A stretch of DNA of 64,000 bases from RYN-230 sp963717125. Its GTDB lineage: Bacteria > Actinomycetota > Actinomycetes > Streptosporangiales > Streptosporangiaceae. A program made the position numbers and the translations under genes. Numbering within the stretch: position 1 is the first letter of the stretch; every line of letters starts with the position of its first letter. Where the stretch lies: contig CAVQVG010000003.1 in assembly GCA_963717125.1 (NCBI GenBank), positions 186,001 to 250,000 on the forward strand. The letters are read 5' to 3'. The notes under the pieces are model-generated. The model did no database searches, was not told where the DNA came from, and saw nothing but the letters and a program-made list of their open reading frames with translations. Below, piece after piece: positions 54,602 to 63,877 of the stretch.

Positions 54602-55521
54602 ATGTGCGCTCGCGTGTACCCAGGCGTTAGCACGCTGAGACTACAGGGCCGACGGTTGACCGCCGCCAGCCAAAATGGCTCGGTCGAGGACACCGGAGAA
54701 TTTACGCGAAGTGAGTGCTCGGCCGATGACACCCCAGACCTTCCGCAGAGTGAGTATCGTCTAGTCAACGCTGAGTTTGCCGTTGCCGCCACGGTGAGCG
54801 TAGTCATACCGGTCAAGAATGAGGCCCGGAACCTGCCCGCGGTCTTGGCTTCGCTACCCGTCTGGATCAGTGAGGTCGTGCTGATCGACGGGCAGTCGGT
54901 GGATGACACGGTCGCGGTGGCCAAGGAGCGCTACCCGGACATCAAGATCATCCGCCAGATGGGTGAGGGCAAGGGCGACGCGCTGCGGGTCGGCTTCGCT
55001 GCCTGCACCAGCGACATAATTGTGATGATCGACGGTGATGGCTCGACCGACGGGGCCGAGATCATCCGGTTCGTCGCGGCACTACTGGGCGGAGCTGATT
55101 ACGCCAAGGGATCGCGCTTCTCCAACAGTGGCGGAAGCGACGACATCACCCTGCATCGTCGGCTGGGCAACCGGCTCCTGTGCGGCCTCGCGAACCTGGC
55201 GCTGGGCACCCGGTACACCGATCTGTGTTATGGATACAACGCGTTCTGGGCCCGGCATCTTCCCGCACTCCGCCTTAATTGCATAGGGTTCGAAGCAGAA
55301 ACCATGATGAATATCCGGGCCGCCCGGCAGGCCTGCGGGTGCAGGAAATACCGAGCCACGAACGCTGCCGGATTCACGGCGCAAGCAATCTCCATGTCGT
55401 GGTTGACGGTTGGCGGATCCTAAAGGTCATCGTGGCGGAGGGATTTGCTGAGCGAGCCCGTCCGCAGTTGGGCCCGAAGTCACCTCGCCGCAGGCCGAGC
55501 CTCCGCCATCGGTCACCGTAA
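54602..55521 (+). pseudogene. DPM1-like GT2 glycosyltransferase, frameshifted copy
   Basis: From ATG 54602 the protein aligns closely with the intact paralogue at 57714: VSVVIPVKNEARNLPAVLAS, the acceptor region EVVLIDGQSVDDTVAVAKER, MIDGDGSTDGAEIIRFVAAL and RYTDLCYGYNAFWARHLPAL. At about 55330 the paralogue reads gcccgggccggcc where this copy has gcccggcaggcc; the missing base shifts the frame to an early stop at 55423. The proper C-terminus (GLRVQEIPSHERCRIHGASN) continues in another frame to 55521. A polyprenyl-phosphate sugar transferase is the likely original role. Confidence 0.82.
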
Positions 55522-55631
55522 CGGTTGATATGACCAAGGATCAGCGTGATCTGGCATTTTCGATCGCGCCGAAATGCTTCACCGCGCAGCAGAGACTGCC
55601 CTGCCGCAGGGCAGGAGGTTGAGGGACCCGT

Positions 55632-56570
55632 ATGCGGATTGTGGTGACGGGTGGGGCGGGGTTCATCGGATCCCATCTCACGGATGCGTTCCTGGCCAGG
55701 GGCGACGAGGTGACGGTGGTCGATGACCTCTCCGCCGGGCGGCCGGCCCGGCTGGACGAACGGGTCACCGTGCACAAGGCCAGCATCGTGGATGCGGCGG
55801 CGCTGCGGGCGGTCATGTCCCGGGCCCAGCCGGACCTGATCTGCCACCTGGCCGCGCAGATCGACGTCCGGGCCTCGGTGACCGGACCCGCGCACGACGC
55901 GCAGGTCAACGTCGCCGGCACGGTCAACGTGCTGGAAGCGGCCCGGGAGGTGGGGGCGCGGGTGATGTTCGCGTCCTCGGGCGGCGCGCTGTACGGGCGC
56001 GACGCTCCGGTCCCCTCGGGGGAGGACGTGCCGCCGCTGCCCGAGTCGCCCTACGGCATCGCCAAGTACTGCGCCGAGCAGTACATCGGCCTGTACAACC
56101 GGCTGCACGGCACCCGGCACTCGGTGCTCCGGCTGGCCAACGTGTACGGCCCGCGGCAGGACCCGGGCGGCGACGCCGGGGTGATCCCCATCTTCTGCGC
56201 GGCCGCCCGGGCCGGGCACGACCCGTCCGTCTACGGGGACGGCTCCCAGACCCGCGACTACGTGTACGTCGGGGATGTGGTGCGGGCGTTCCTGGCCGCG
56301 GCCGGCACCGGGCAGCCGGGCAACTGGAACATCGGCACCGGGGTGGAGACCAGCGTGCTGGACCTGGTCCAGATCATCGCCGGGGCGTCCGGCCGCCCGC
56401 TCCGCCCGCAACTGCGCCCGGCCCGGCCCGGTGAGCTGCAGCGCAGCGTGCTCGCGGTGGGACTGGCCGAGCGGGACCTGAGCTGGCGGGCGGCGACCGG
56501 GCTGGCCGGCGGCATCGGCGCGGTCTACCGCTGGATCAAGGCCGGCGCCGACGACCGCACCCCTTGCTGA
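55632..56570 (+). CDS. NAD-dependent epimerase (GalE-like)
   Basis: 312 residues of an extended SDR: VTGGAGFIGSHLTDAFLARG at the N-terminus, DLICHLAAQIDVRASVTGPA, active-site SSGGALYGRD and SPYGIAKYCAEQYI (Y-x3-K). VLRLANVYGPRQDPGGDAGV follows. This fits UDP-glucose/GlcNAc 4-epimerases or related enzymes. It would supply a nucleotide sugar for the neighbouring glycosyltransferases. ATG 55632 is chosen. It stands about 110 nt after the frameshifted GT2. Confidence 0.9.
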   Translation: MRIVVTGGAGFIGSHLTDAFLARGDEVTVVDDLSAGRPARLDERVTVHKASIVDAAALRAVMSRAQPDLICHLAAQIDVRASVTGPAHDAQVNVAGTVNVLEAAREVGARVMFASSGGALYGRDAPVPSGEDVPPLPESPYGIAKYCAEQYIGLYNRLHGTRHSVLRLANVYGPRQDPGGDAGVIPIFCAAARAGHDPSVYGDGSQTRDYVYVGDVVRAFLAAAGTGQPGNWNIGTGVETSVLDLVQIIAGASGRPLRPQLRPARPGELQRSVLAVGLAERDLSWRAATGLAGGIGAVYRWIKAGADDRTPC

Positions 56571-56834
56571 GCCCGGCCGGGCGCTCGCCCGCGGCGGCGG
56601 GTGCTCCCGGCCGGATTGGGTACCGCTCGGTGTCCGGCGTCCACGCGCCGTGGCCCCGATGCCTCCTTCCCAACTCACCTAGCGCCCCTTTCATGGCATT
56701 TAAGATGATGTGGCAACGGCGGGAAACCTGGACGGTACAGAACGCGGCCACACTGGCGGAGCGGGATCGGGCTGCCGGTTGGTATGGTGCCTTTGGGGGT
56801 TGTGTAGCCGAGAGGTGGGGGGCTGCCTGATTTC

Positions 56835-57368
56835 ATGGTCTGGATGACCAGCAGGCTGACCAGTTCGCTGGTCGGCGTGGCCTCGGGGGCGGGCGCGGTT
56901 GGCGTGATCCTGGCCCTGGCTGGCGTGCATTCCGCACTGCGGACCGTGCTGGTACTGCTCTTCCTAGTAGTGGCGCCGACGGCTGCCATCGCCGGACTGC
57001 TGCGCGGCTTTGACGGCTTCACCAGGGTCCTCCTGGCGTGCGTCAGCACGGTCGTCCTGCTCATCATCGTGGCCATGATCCTTCTGTCGGCGGGTCTCTG
57101 GTCGCCCATCGGGGAACTGCTCGTGGTCGCGGTGATCACCACTGGATGCCTGCTGGCCCAGCGGCCAGGCGTCCGGGCCCGGGTCGCCTCCTGGGTGGTA
57201 CCGCGATGGCAGGCCCTGCTCCGCCACCTCCCAGCCAGCCAGCCAGCCGGGAGCGACACCGGAGCCGAGTCCGGGGCCGGAGGCGAGGCCGGCACCGGGG
57301 CCGGGGCCGAAGCGGGAGCCGGAGCCGAGGGCGCCACTCCGCGGCCGGCGATCCGCGACCGGGCCTGA
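56835..57368 (+). CDS. membrane protein with low-complexity tail, unknown function
   Basis: 177 residues. Three hydrophobic helices (GVASGAGAVGVILALAGV, LRTVLVLLFLVVAPTAAIAG, VLLACVSTVVLLIIVAMILL) and a possible fourth occupy the first 110. The last 50 residues are a Gly/Ala/Glu-rich repeat (GAESGAGGEAGTGAGAEAGA). A G6 run lies 12 nt before ATG 56835. No family is recognised; the position suggests a part in the polysaccharide locus. Confidence 0.6.
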   Translation: MVWMTSRLTSSLVGVASGAGAVGVILALAGVHSALRTVLVLLFLVVAPTAAIAGLLRGFDGFTRVLLACVSTVVLLIIVAMILLSAGLWSPIGELLVVAVITTGCLLAQRPGVRARVASWVVPRWQALLRHLPASQPAGSDTGAESGAGGEAGTGAGAEAGAGAEGATPRPAIRDRA

Positions 57369-57713
57369 ACCGGCCCGTGGTACCGCAGTGAATCCCCCGG
57401 GCGACTGCTGAACTAGTCCCCAGCCAGGCTGAACCCAGGCGAAGCGGCACTTGAATTCTCCGGCCAGCCGCATGCATGAGCCGGGCCGCCCCGTTCCGGC
57501 TTGCGTCTCATGGCTACGTAAATTGACTGACCCTGCGTACCTCAAACGTATAAGCCGCTGCCTGGATTCCTTGAATAACCTGACTCCGTGAGCAGGTCTT
57601 ATCACAGTGAGTTATCAACTAAATACGATTAGCTACCAGCGGTGCTAATCGTAAACAATGCATGGCGTGTCAGCGATGTGAAGGCACGTTTGATAAGTGG
57701 GGGGAATCACTTC

Positions 57714-58619
57714 ATGTGCGCATTCGCATACCCGAGGGGGACGCCTGAGCCCCGGGAGCAGGCCACAATCTTTAGCCGGAACGGCTCAGCCGCTACCACG
57801 GCACAACTCGCGCCGCGCGGATACCGGCCAGTCGATGCGGGGTTCGCTATTGCCCCGGCGGTTAGCGTGGTCATCCCGGTCAAGAATGAAGCGCGGAATC
57901 TGCCGATCGTGTTCGGGTCGCTGCCCGGGTGGATCAGCGAGGTCGTCCTGGTCAACGGGCAGTCGGTGGACGACACCGTGGCCGTGGCCAAGGAACTCTA
58001 TCCGGACATCAGGATCGTGCACCAGGTCGCCGCGGGCAAGGGCGACGCTCTGCTGTCCGGGTTCGCGGCCTGCACCGGTGACATCATCGTGATGATCGAC
58101 GGTGACGGCTCCACCGACGGCAGGGAGATCGTCCGGTTCGTGGCGGCATTGGTGGCCGGGGCGGACTACGCCAAGGGGTCGCGCTTCGCCAGCAGTGGCG
58201 GCAGCGACGACATCACCTGGCACCGGCGGGCGGGCAACCGGGTCCTGTGCGGCCTGGTGAACATCGCCCTGGGCACCCGGTATACCGATCTGTGCTACGG
58301 ATACAACGCGTTCTGGGCCCGGCACGTGCCCGCGCTCGGCCTGGACTGCGTCGGTTTCGAAATCGAGACGATGATGAATATCAGGGCCGCCCGGGCCGGC
58401 CTGCGGGTGCAGGAGATACCGAGTCACGAACGGCGCCGGGTGTACGGCGTGAGCAATCTCCGGGTCATATCCGACGGCTGGCGGATCTTCAAGGTGATCG
58501 CCGCGGAAGCAATCGCCAAGCACCGGAGCCGACCCGGCATCCGGCGCGACGTCACTACTTCTGAGCCCGGACTTCCCGTCCCGCCGATGGCGGTCGCGGT
58601 CGATGTCAGCAAGGACTAG
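57714..58619 (+). CDS. DPM1-like GT2 glycosyltransferase, intact copy
   Basis: 301 residues from ATG 57714, which has a G6 run 9 nt upstream. The GT-A domain has AVSVVIPVKNEARNLPIVFG, VDDTVAVAKELYPDIRI, IIVMIDGDGSTDGREIV and YTDLCYGYNAFWARHVPALG, typical of polyprenyl-phosphate mannose/glucose synthases lacking membrane helices. The end region ETMMNIRAARAGLRVQEIPS is present, unlike in the frameshifted copy. It heads an operon of overlapping genes to the right edge. Likely role: charging a lipid carrier or adding a sugar to it. Confidence 0.88.
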   Translation: MCAFAYPRGTPEPREQATIFSRNGSAATTAQLAPRGYRPVDAGFAIAPAVSVVIPVKNEARNLPIVFGSLPGWISEVVLVNGQSVDDTVAVAKELYPDIRIVHQVAAGKGDALLSGFAACTGDIIVMIDGDGSTDGREIVRFVAALVAGADYAKGSRFASSGGSDDITWHRRAGNRVLCGLVNIALGTRYTDLCYGYNAFWARHVPALGLDCVGFEIETMMNIRAARAGLRVQEIPSHERRRVYGVSNLRVISDGWRIFKVIAAEAIAKHRSRPGIRRDVTTSEPGLPVPPMAVAVDVSKD

Positions 58620-58620
58620 C

Positions 58621-59592
58621 GTGATCAGCACCGGTGGCATTTCAGTCGTTATCTGCGCGCACACCCAGAAACGGTGGTATGAGACCTGCGCGGCGGTTGA
58701 GTCGGTCCGGGCGCAGAGCCTGCCCAGCCAGGAAATCATCGTCGTCGTCGATCACAACCCGGCCCTCCAGGCGGCCCTGGCGGTGGCGCTGCCCGACGTC
58801 ACCGTGGTGGCCAACCAGGAAGCCCAGGGCCTGTCCGGCGGGAAGAACACCGGAGTGGCGGTGTCCCAAGGCGACATCGTGGCGTTCCTCGACGACGACG
58901 CGGTCGCCGACCAGGACTGGCTGAAGTACTTCGCCGACTCCTACGCCGACCCGGCGGTCATCGGGGTTGGGGGCCGGACGCTGCCGAACTGGCAGGCCCG
59001 CCGCCCGTCCTGGTTTCCGGCCGAGTTCGCCTGGGTCGTCGGCGCCGCGTACCGCGGCATGCCGGAGACGCGGGCCCCGGTACGGAACCTGCTGGGCGGG
59101 AACGCCTCGTTCCGCCGGGAAGCGTTCCAGATCGCGGGCGGGTTCCAGAACGGGATCGGCCGGTCCGCGGCCAAGCGGCCGATGGGTTGCGAGGAAACCG
59201 AGTTCTGCATCCGGCTGGGCCAGCGGTCCCCGGTCTCGGTGTTCCTGTTCGACGACCGCGCCGTGATCTGGCATTTTGTGCCGCGTGAGCGCGGCCGGTT
59301 CCGCTACTTCCGATCCCGCTGCTACGCGGAGGGCCTGTCCAAGGCCCAGGTCACCGCGAGTGTGGGCGCGGCCGACGGGCTTGCCACGGAGCGGCGGTAC
59401 ACGACCCGGGTACTGCAGGCCGGCGTGGCCCGCGGGGTGGCTGAGGCGGTACAGGGCGACCAGGCCGGCCTCGGCCGGGCCGGTGCCATCGTGGCCGGGG
59501 TCACCGCCACGGCGGCCGGTTACGCGGCTGGGACTGTCCAGCGCTGGCGACGGCGGCCGGCCCACGCGGACGGAATGGGGCAGGCCGCATGA
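58621..59592 (+). CDS. GT2 glycosyltransferase
   Basis: 323 residues from GTG 58621, 1 nt after the previous stop. It opens GISVVICAHTQKRWYETCAA; then the nucleotide site QGLSGGKNTGVAVSQGDIVA with DxD in AFLDDDAVADQDW. The acceptor part has RRPSWFPAEFAWVVGAAYRG and GCEETEFCIRLG. It is the intact paralogue of the interrupted gene at 40010-41026. It ends with a short hydrophobic stretch (GAIVAGVTATAAGYAAG) that may be a membrane anchor. ATG of the next gene overlaps its stop. Confidence 0.88.
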   Translation: MISTGGISVVICAHTQKRWYETCAAVESVRAQSLPSQEIIVVVDHNPALQAALAVALPDVTVVANQEAQGLSGGKNTGVAVSQGDIVAFLDDDAVADQDWLKYFADSYADPAVIGVGGRTLPNWQARRPSWFPAEFAWVVGAAYRGMPETRAPVRNLLGGNASFRREAFQIAGGFQNGIGRSAAKRPMGCEETEFCIRLGQRSPVSVFLFDDRAVIWHFVPRERGRFRYFRSRCYAEGLSKAQVTASVGAADGLATERRYTTRVLQAGVARGVAEAVQGDQAGLGRAGAIVAGVTATAAGYAAGTVQRWRRRPAHADGMGQAA

Positions 59593-60400
59593 TCACCGTC
59601 CCGCAGCCGCCCGTGCCGATCCTCATGTACCACGAGATCGCCCAGCCGACGGAGACCGGCAGCCAGCTGGCCGTCCCGCCCGGCGCGTTCGTCGCGCAAC
59701 TCGGCTATCTACACGACGCGGGCTTCCAGACGGTGACCGCGGGCATCCTGGCCGAGTTCATGAACGGCGGCTCGGAGCGGCTCCCGGACCGGGCCGTAGT
59801 GCTGACGTTCGACGACGGCTTCGAGGACTTCCACCGCCTGGCGCTGCCCTTGCTGGCCCAGTACGGCTTCACCGCCTCGCTGTACATCACGACCGGCTGG
59901 GTGCAGGACGCCGGCTCGCTCTCCGCCGGGCGCGGCCGGCCCGGATGCTGAGCTGGAGTCAGATCAGCGAGGCGGCCGGGGCTGGCATCGAGATCGGCGC
60001 GCACAGCTGGCAGCATCCCCAGCTGGATCAGCTGCCCCGCCAGCAGCTCCGCGAGGAACTCCGGGTGAGCAAGGCACAGCTCGAGGACCGGCTCGGCGTG
60101 CCGATGCCCGGGCTGGCCTACCCGTTCGGGTACTCCAGCGCCGCGGTGCGCGAGGAGGCCCGCGGCGCAGGCCACGGGTACGCGTGCGCGGTCGGCAACA
60201 CGCTGCCCGGCGCGGACACCGACCCGCTGGCGCTGCCCCGGCTGACCGTCCGCCGGTCCACCACCATGCCGGGGTTCCAGCAGATCATCGAGGGCAGGAA
60301 CATACCGATGATCTTCCTCAAGGACCGCGCCCTGACCAAGGGCTACGCGATGGTCCGCCGGACCAGGGCAGCTCTGGGCCAGGTGCGCCGTGGCGACTAG
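59589..60400 (+). pseudogene. polysaccharide deacetylase (NodB homology), copy 3, frameshifted
   Basis: The ATG overlaps the GT2 stop. The first frame has VPILMYHEIAQPTETGSQ and motif 1 VVLTFDDGFEDFHRLALPL, ending at 59951. One base appears to be missing near 59935; the other frame continues with MLSWSQISEAAGAGIEIGAH, the motif 2 AHSWQHPQ and motif 3 AYPFGYSSAAV. Both halves read as one normal deacetylase in a tightly packed operon, so a recent mutation or a base-calling error is plausible. Confidence 0.82.
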
Positions 60401-61757
60401 GACCCTTGTCCCGGGCACGACCCGGGGAGTGCAGGGACTGCGCCGGCAGTGGGCCGACCCGCTGTCCCGGAATGGGTACGCCCTGATCGCCAACACCGGC
60501 GCGACCGGCATCTCCGGGCTGCTCTACTGGGTCCTGGTGGCCCGGCTGTACCCGACCGACACGGTCGGCCGGGCGACGGCCGCCTACGCGGCGATGAATC
60601 TGCTGGCCGGCTTCACCGCGCTGAACTTCAACGGCGCGCTGACCCGGTTCCTGCCCCGGGCCGGGCGGCACACGGCCAAGCTGATTAAGCACTCCTACCT
60701 GGTCAGCGGCGTCGCCTCGGTGCTGGTGACGATCCCCTTTCTGCTGAGCATCCACCTCTGGGGCCCGTCGTATTCGGAACTGGGCAACCCGATCACCGGC
60801 CTGTTCTTCGTCGGCTGCGTGGTCTGCTGGGCGCTCTTCACGCTCCAGGACAGCGTGCTGGCCGGGCTGCGCAACGCGCACTGGGTGCTGCTGGAGAACA
60901 CCGTCTTCGGCATCGCCAAGGTCGTGCTATTGATCCTATTCGCGTCGCACTTCATGCACATCGGCATCTACCTGTCCTGGATGGTGCCGTGCGTGCTGAC
61001 CGTGCCGCTGGTCAACGCGCTGATCTTCAGCCGCCTGGTGCCTCGGCACACCGCGGCCACCATCGACGTCGAACCGCCGAGCAACCGGCAGATCGGCCGG
61101 TTCCTGGCCGGTGACTACTCCGGGGCGATGTTCCTGCTGGCCACCAGCAACCTGGTGCCGGTCCTGGTCGCCGCGATGATCAGTGACGTAAAGAACACCG
61201 CGTACTTCTACATGGCCTGGCTGGTCGGCGGCATCCTCGACCTGGTCGCGGTCAACATGGCCATCTCGCTGACCGTCGAGGGCTCGTTCGACGCATCCTC
61301 GCTGGCGCATAACTGTCGCAAAGCGCTGCGCAAGATCGGCCTGCTGATCGTGCCCGCCGCCGGACTGATCGCACTGCTGGCGCCATGGGGGCTGGGCCTG
61401 TTCGGGCCGGGGTACGCCAAGGAAGGTGCGCCGATCCTGCAACTGCTGGCGCTGGCCACGCTGCCCAAGACGCTGACCGAGGTGTACCTGGGCGCGCTGC
61501 GGGCGCAGAGCCGGACCCGGATGGTGGCCATCGTGCAGGGCATCCGCGCGGTGCTGATGCTCGGGCTGACTGTCTGGCTGGTCGAGACGATGGGCCTGAT
61601 CGGCGCCGGGGTGGCCGCAGTGGTCAGCCAGGTCGTGGTGGCCGCGATGATCAGCCCCGCCCTGTGGCGGGTGCTGCACGGTGACCGGGCCACTCAGCCC
61701 GCGATCGATGCCCTGGCCACCGAGGTCGCGGCCGCCCCGGAGGCCAGCACACCGTGA
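60390..61757 (+). CDS. MOP-superfamily polysaccharide flippase (Wzx-like)
   Basis: 455 residues with about 12-14 membrane helices, starting SRNGYALIANTGATGISGLL. Family features include LVARLYPTDTVGRATAAYAA, ALRNAH-like loop DSVLAGLRNAHWVLLENTV and the late helices GAGVAAVVSQVVVAAMISPA. It would move a lipid-linked oligosaccharide across the membrane. GTG 60390 overlaps the deacetylase end by 11 nt, and its own stop overlaps the next gene (GTGA). It lacks the repeat-rich N-terminus of the other flippase. Confidence 0.9.
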   Translation: MATRTLVPGTTRGVQGLRRQWADPLSRNGYALIANTGATGISGLLYWVLVARLYPTDTVGRATAAYAAMNLLAGFTALNFNGALTRFLPRAGRHTAKLIKHSYLVSGVASVLVTIPFLLSIHLWGPSYSELGNPITGLFFVGCVVCWALFTLQDSVLAGLRNAHWVLLENTVFGIAKVVLLILFASHFMHIGIYLSWMVPCVLTVPLVNALIFSRLVPRHTAATIDVEPPSNRQIGRFLAGDYSGAMFLLATSNLVPVLVAAMISDVKNTAYFYMAWLVGGILDLVAVNMAISLTVEGSFDASSLAHNCRKALRKIGLLIVPAAGLIALLAPWGLGLFGPGYAKEGAPILQLLALATLPKTLTEVYLGALRAQSRTRMVAIVQGIRAVLMLGLTVWLVETMGLIGAGVAAVVSQVVVAAMISPALWRVLHGDRATQPAIDALATEVAAAPEASTP

Positions 61758-63877
61758 CCGCTGAGACGGGAACCACGCGGGCCGCCCGCCCGCTTTCGGC
61801 CCGGCTGCCCCTGGTTGGTTCTGGGCAGCTACCGGGCTGGCCAGCGGTGCTGGTCGGGCTCCTGGCCGCGGCCGGGTTCGTGCTGTTCTTCGGGTCGCTG
61901 CGGCACGTCCAGCTGGGCCGGATGAACGGGCTCGGCCTGCTGTCGGTGCTGCCGCATCGCGCGCTGGCCGGGGTGACTCTGCTGGCGCTGGCGTTCGTGC
62001 TCGGGCTCAGCCTGCGCCGGGTGCGCCCGGTGCTGCTCGGCGCCGCGCTGGTCGGCCTCGTCATCTGCCTGGACGGGGTGACCAGCTTCATCGAGCCTGC
62101 CGCCCGGTTCGCCACCTCGTACCAGATAGCGGGGTACGTGCAGTACATCAGCGCGGCCGGGAAGGCCGCGCCCGACCTGGCCGCGTACTTCAGCTGGCCC
62201 GGTTTCTTCGCGCTGATCTCGTTCATCCGCGGCGCCGCCGGGCTGCACGGCGTGCTGGCGCTGGTGCGGTTCTGGCCGATGTTCATCGACCTGCTCACGC
62301 TGCCGCCGTTCTTCCTGCTCATGCGCAACCTGCGGATCTCCTGGCGGGCCAAGTGGCTGGCCGGGTTCCTGCTGGTGGTCGGGAACTGGGTCGGCCAGGA
62401 CTACTTCTCCCCGCAGTCCCTCAACTACGTGCTCTACCTGGTGTTCCTGGCCATCCTGGTGAACTGGTTCACCGACCCGGGGCGTCGCCCCGGCGCACCG
62501 GACCGGCCGGCCGGGCCGAGCCGGGTGCACCGGTTCGTCGTCGGCCGGCTGGAGCCTGGCGAGCTGGACCCGCGGTCGGCCAGCACCGGGCAGCGGGCGT
62601 TCCTGCTCGCTCTGCTGCTCGGCATCTTCCTGGTGTCGGTGATGAGCCACCAGCTGACCCCGTTCTACATGACCGGCGCCTGCCTGGCCCTGGTGCTGAT
62701 CCGGCGCTGCCAGCTGACCGGGCTGTGGATCCTGTGCGCGGTGCTGGTGGTGGTCTGGCTCAACTTCGCCGCGGTGGACTACTGGTCCGGTCACCTGTCC
62801 AACATCTTCGGCGGGGTCGGCAACCTGGGCGGCAACCTGACCAGCAGCGTCGGCGGGCGGCTGGCCGGCAGCACCGCGACCCACCTGCTCACCCTGCACG
62901 CCCGGGTCGGGGTGGCCGGCGCGATCACCGGGCTGGCCGTGCTCGGGCTGCTCCGCCGCCGGTTCCGTGGCTTCGACGACCGGGTGCTGATCGCGCTGTT
63001 CATCCTGCCCATGCTCACCGTCGGGCTGCAGAGCTACGGCGGCGAGATCGCGCTGCGCATCTACCTGTTCCTGCTCCCGCCGGCCTGCGTGCTGGCCGCC
63101 TGCTTCTTCTTCCCGAACCCGGTGGCGGACAAGGCCGGCTGGCGGCTGTTCCCGGTACTGGCGTTGTGTGCCGTGATCTTTCCGGTTTCGTTCATCCTGG
63201 TGCGCTACGGGAACGAGGCGTTCGAGCGGGTGCCGCCGGGAGAGGTCGCCGCCACCAACTGGATCTACGCGCACGACACGCACGGCGTCCGGCTGCTCTG
63301 GCTGAGCTCCTCGACCAAGATCGACGTCACCCCGGAGATGCCCTGGGCCTACCAGGACATCAACCGGGTCCTCTATGTCCCGGTGCAGGCGCCCCGGGAC
63401 CCGGCCGCCGTGACGGACGTGCTGGACACGCTGCGCAGCGAGGGACCGGGCGCGTACCTGGTGGAAACCCGCACCCAGGACACCTACCTGCAGCAGGCGG
63501 CCGGCTACCCGGCCGGCTGGGAAGACACGTTCCGGCAGCAGCTCAGCGCGGCCCACGGGGTCAAAGTGGTGTTCGCCAACGACGACTCGGTGATCTACAC
63601 CCTGCGCTGGCCGCACGAGGCCAAGCCCTATCCACTGCCACCCAACGGATCCGGCCACGCCAGCTACCCCGCATTGCTGGGCGCGGCCGAACTGCTCGCC
63701 GTGCTGGCCACCATCGTGGTGCTGGCGGCACGCGAGTTCGCCCGGATCGGCGGCCCGGCCGCCCGCCAACTGATCCGCCCACTCACCCTGGCCTCGTACC
63801 CCCTGTTGTTCCTGACGCTAGCCATCGTGGTGGTGCGCTTCGCGCTGCTGCCATCGATTCACGGGGGGTTGCTGTGA
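61754..63877 (+). CDS. large polytopic membrane protein, possible polymerase/GT-C
   Basis: 707 residues with many helices. The core has a conserved loop YFSWPGFFALISFIRGAAGL, YFSPQSLNYVLYLVFLAILV, and a late soluble domain (TNWIYAHDTHGVRLLWLSSS) before the last helices. The topology matches GT-C or Wzy-like proteins with the active site on the outer face. Its role may be joining or finishing exported repeat units. It lies between a flippase and an ATP-grasp gene with 4-nt overlaps, so it belongs to the same operon. Confidence 0.75.
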   Translation: MTAETGTTRAARPLSARLPLVGSGQLPGWPAVLVGLLAAAGFVLFFGSLRHVQLGRMNGLGLLSVLPHRALAGVTLLALAFVLGLSLRRVRPVLLGAALVGLVICLDGVTSFIEPAARFATSYQIAGYVQYISAAGKAAPDLAAYFSWPGFFALISFIRGAAGLHGVLALVRFWPMFIDLLTLPPFFLLMRNLRISWRAKWLAGFLLVVGNWVGQDYFSPQSLNYVLYLVFLAILVNWFTDPGRRPGAPDRPAGPSRVHRFVVGRLEPGELDPRSASTGQRAFLLALLLGIFLVSVMSHQLTPFYMTGACLALVLIRRCQLTGLWILCAVLVVVWLNFAAVDYWSGHLSNIFGGVGNLGGNLTSSVGGRLAGSTATHLLTLHARVGVAGAITGLAVLGLLRRRFRGFDDRVLIALFILPMLTVGLQSYGGEIALRIYLFLLPPACVLAACFFFPNPVADKAGWRLFPVLALCAVIFPVSFILVRYGNEAFERVPPGEVAATNWIYAHDTHGVRLLWLSSSTKIDVTPEMPWAYQDINRVLYVPVQAPRDPAAVTDVLDTLRSEGPGAYLVETRTQDTYLQQAAGYPAGWEDTFRQQLSAAHGVKVVFANDDSVIYTLRWPHEAKPYPLPPNGSGHASYPALLGAAELLAVLATIVVLAAREFARIGGPAARQLIRPLTLASYPLLFLTLAIVVVRFALLPSIHGGLL

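Noticed and set aside
61829..63769. 646-codon minus-strand frame opposite the large membrane protein
   Set aside because: Gln/Arg/His/Glu-rich mirror of a hydrophobic gene.
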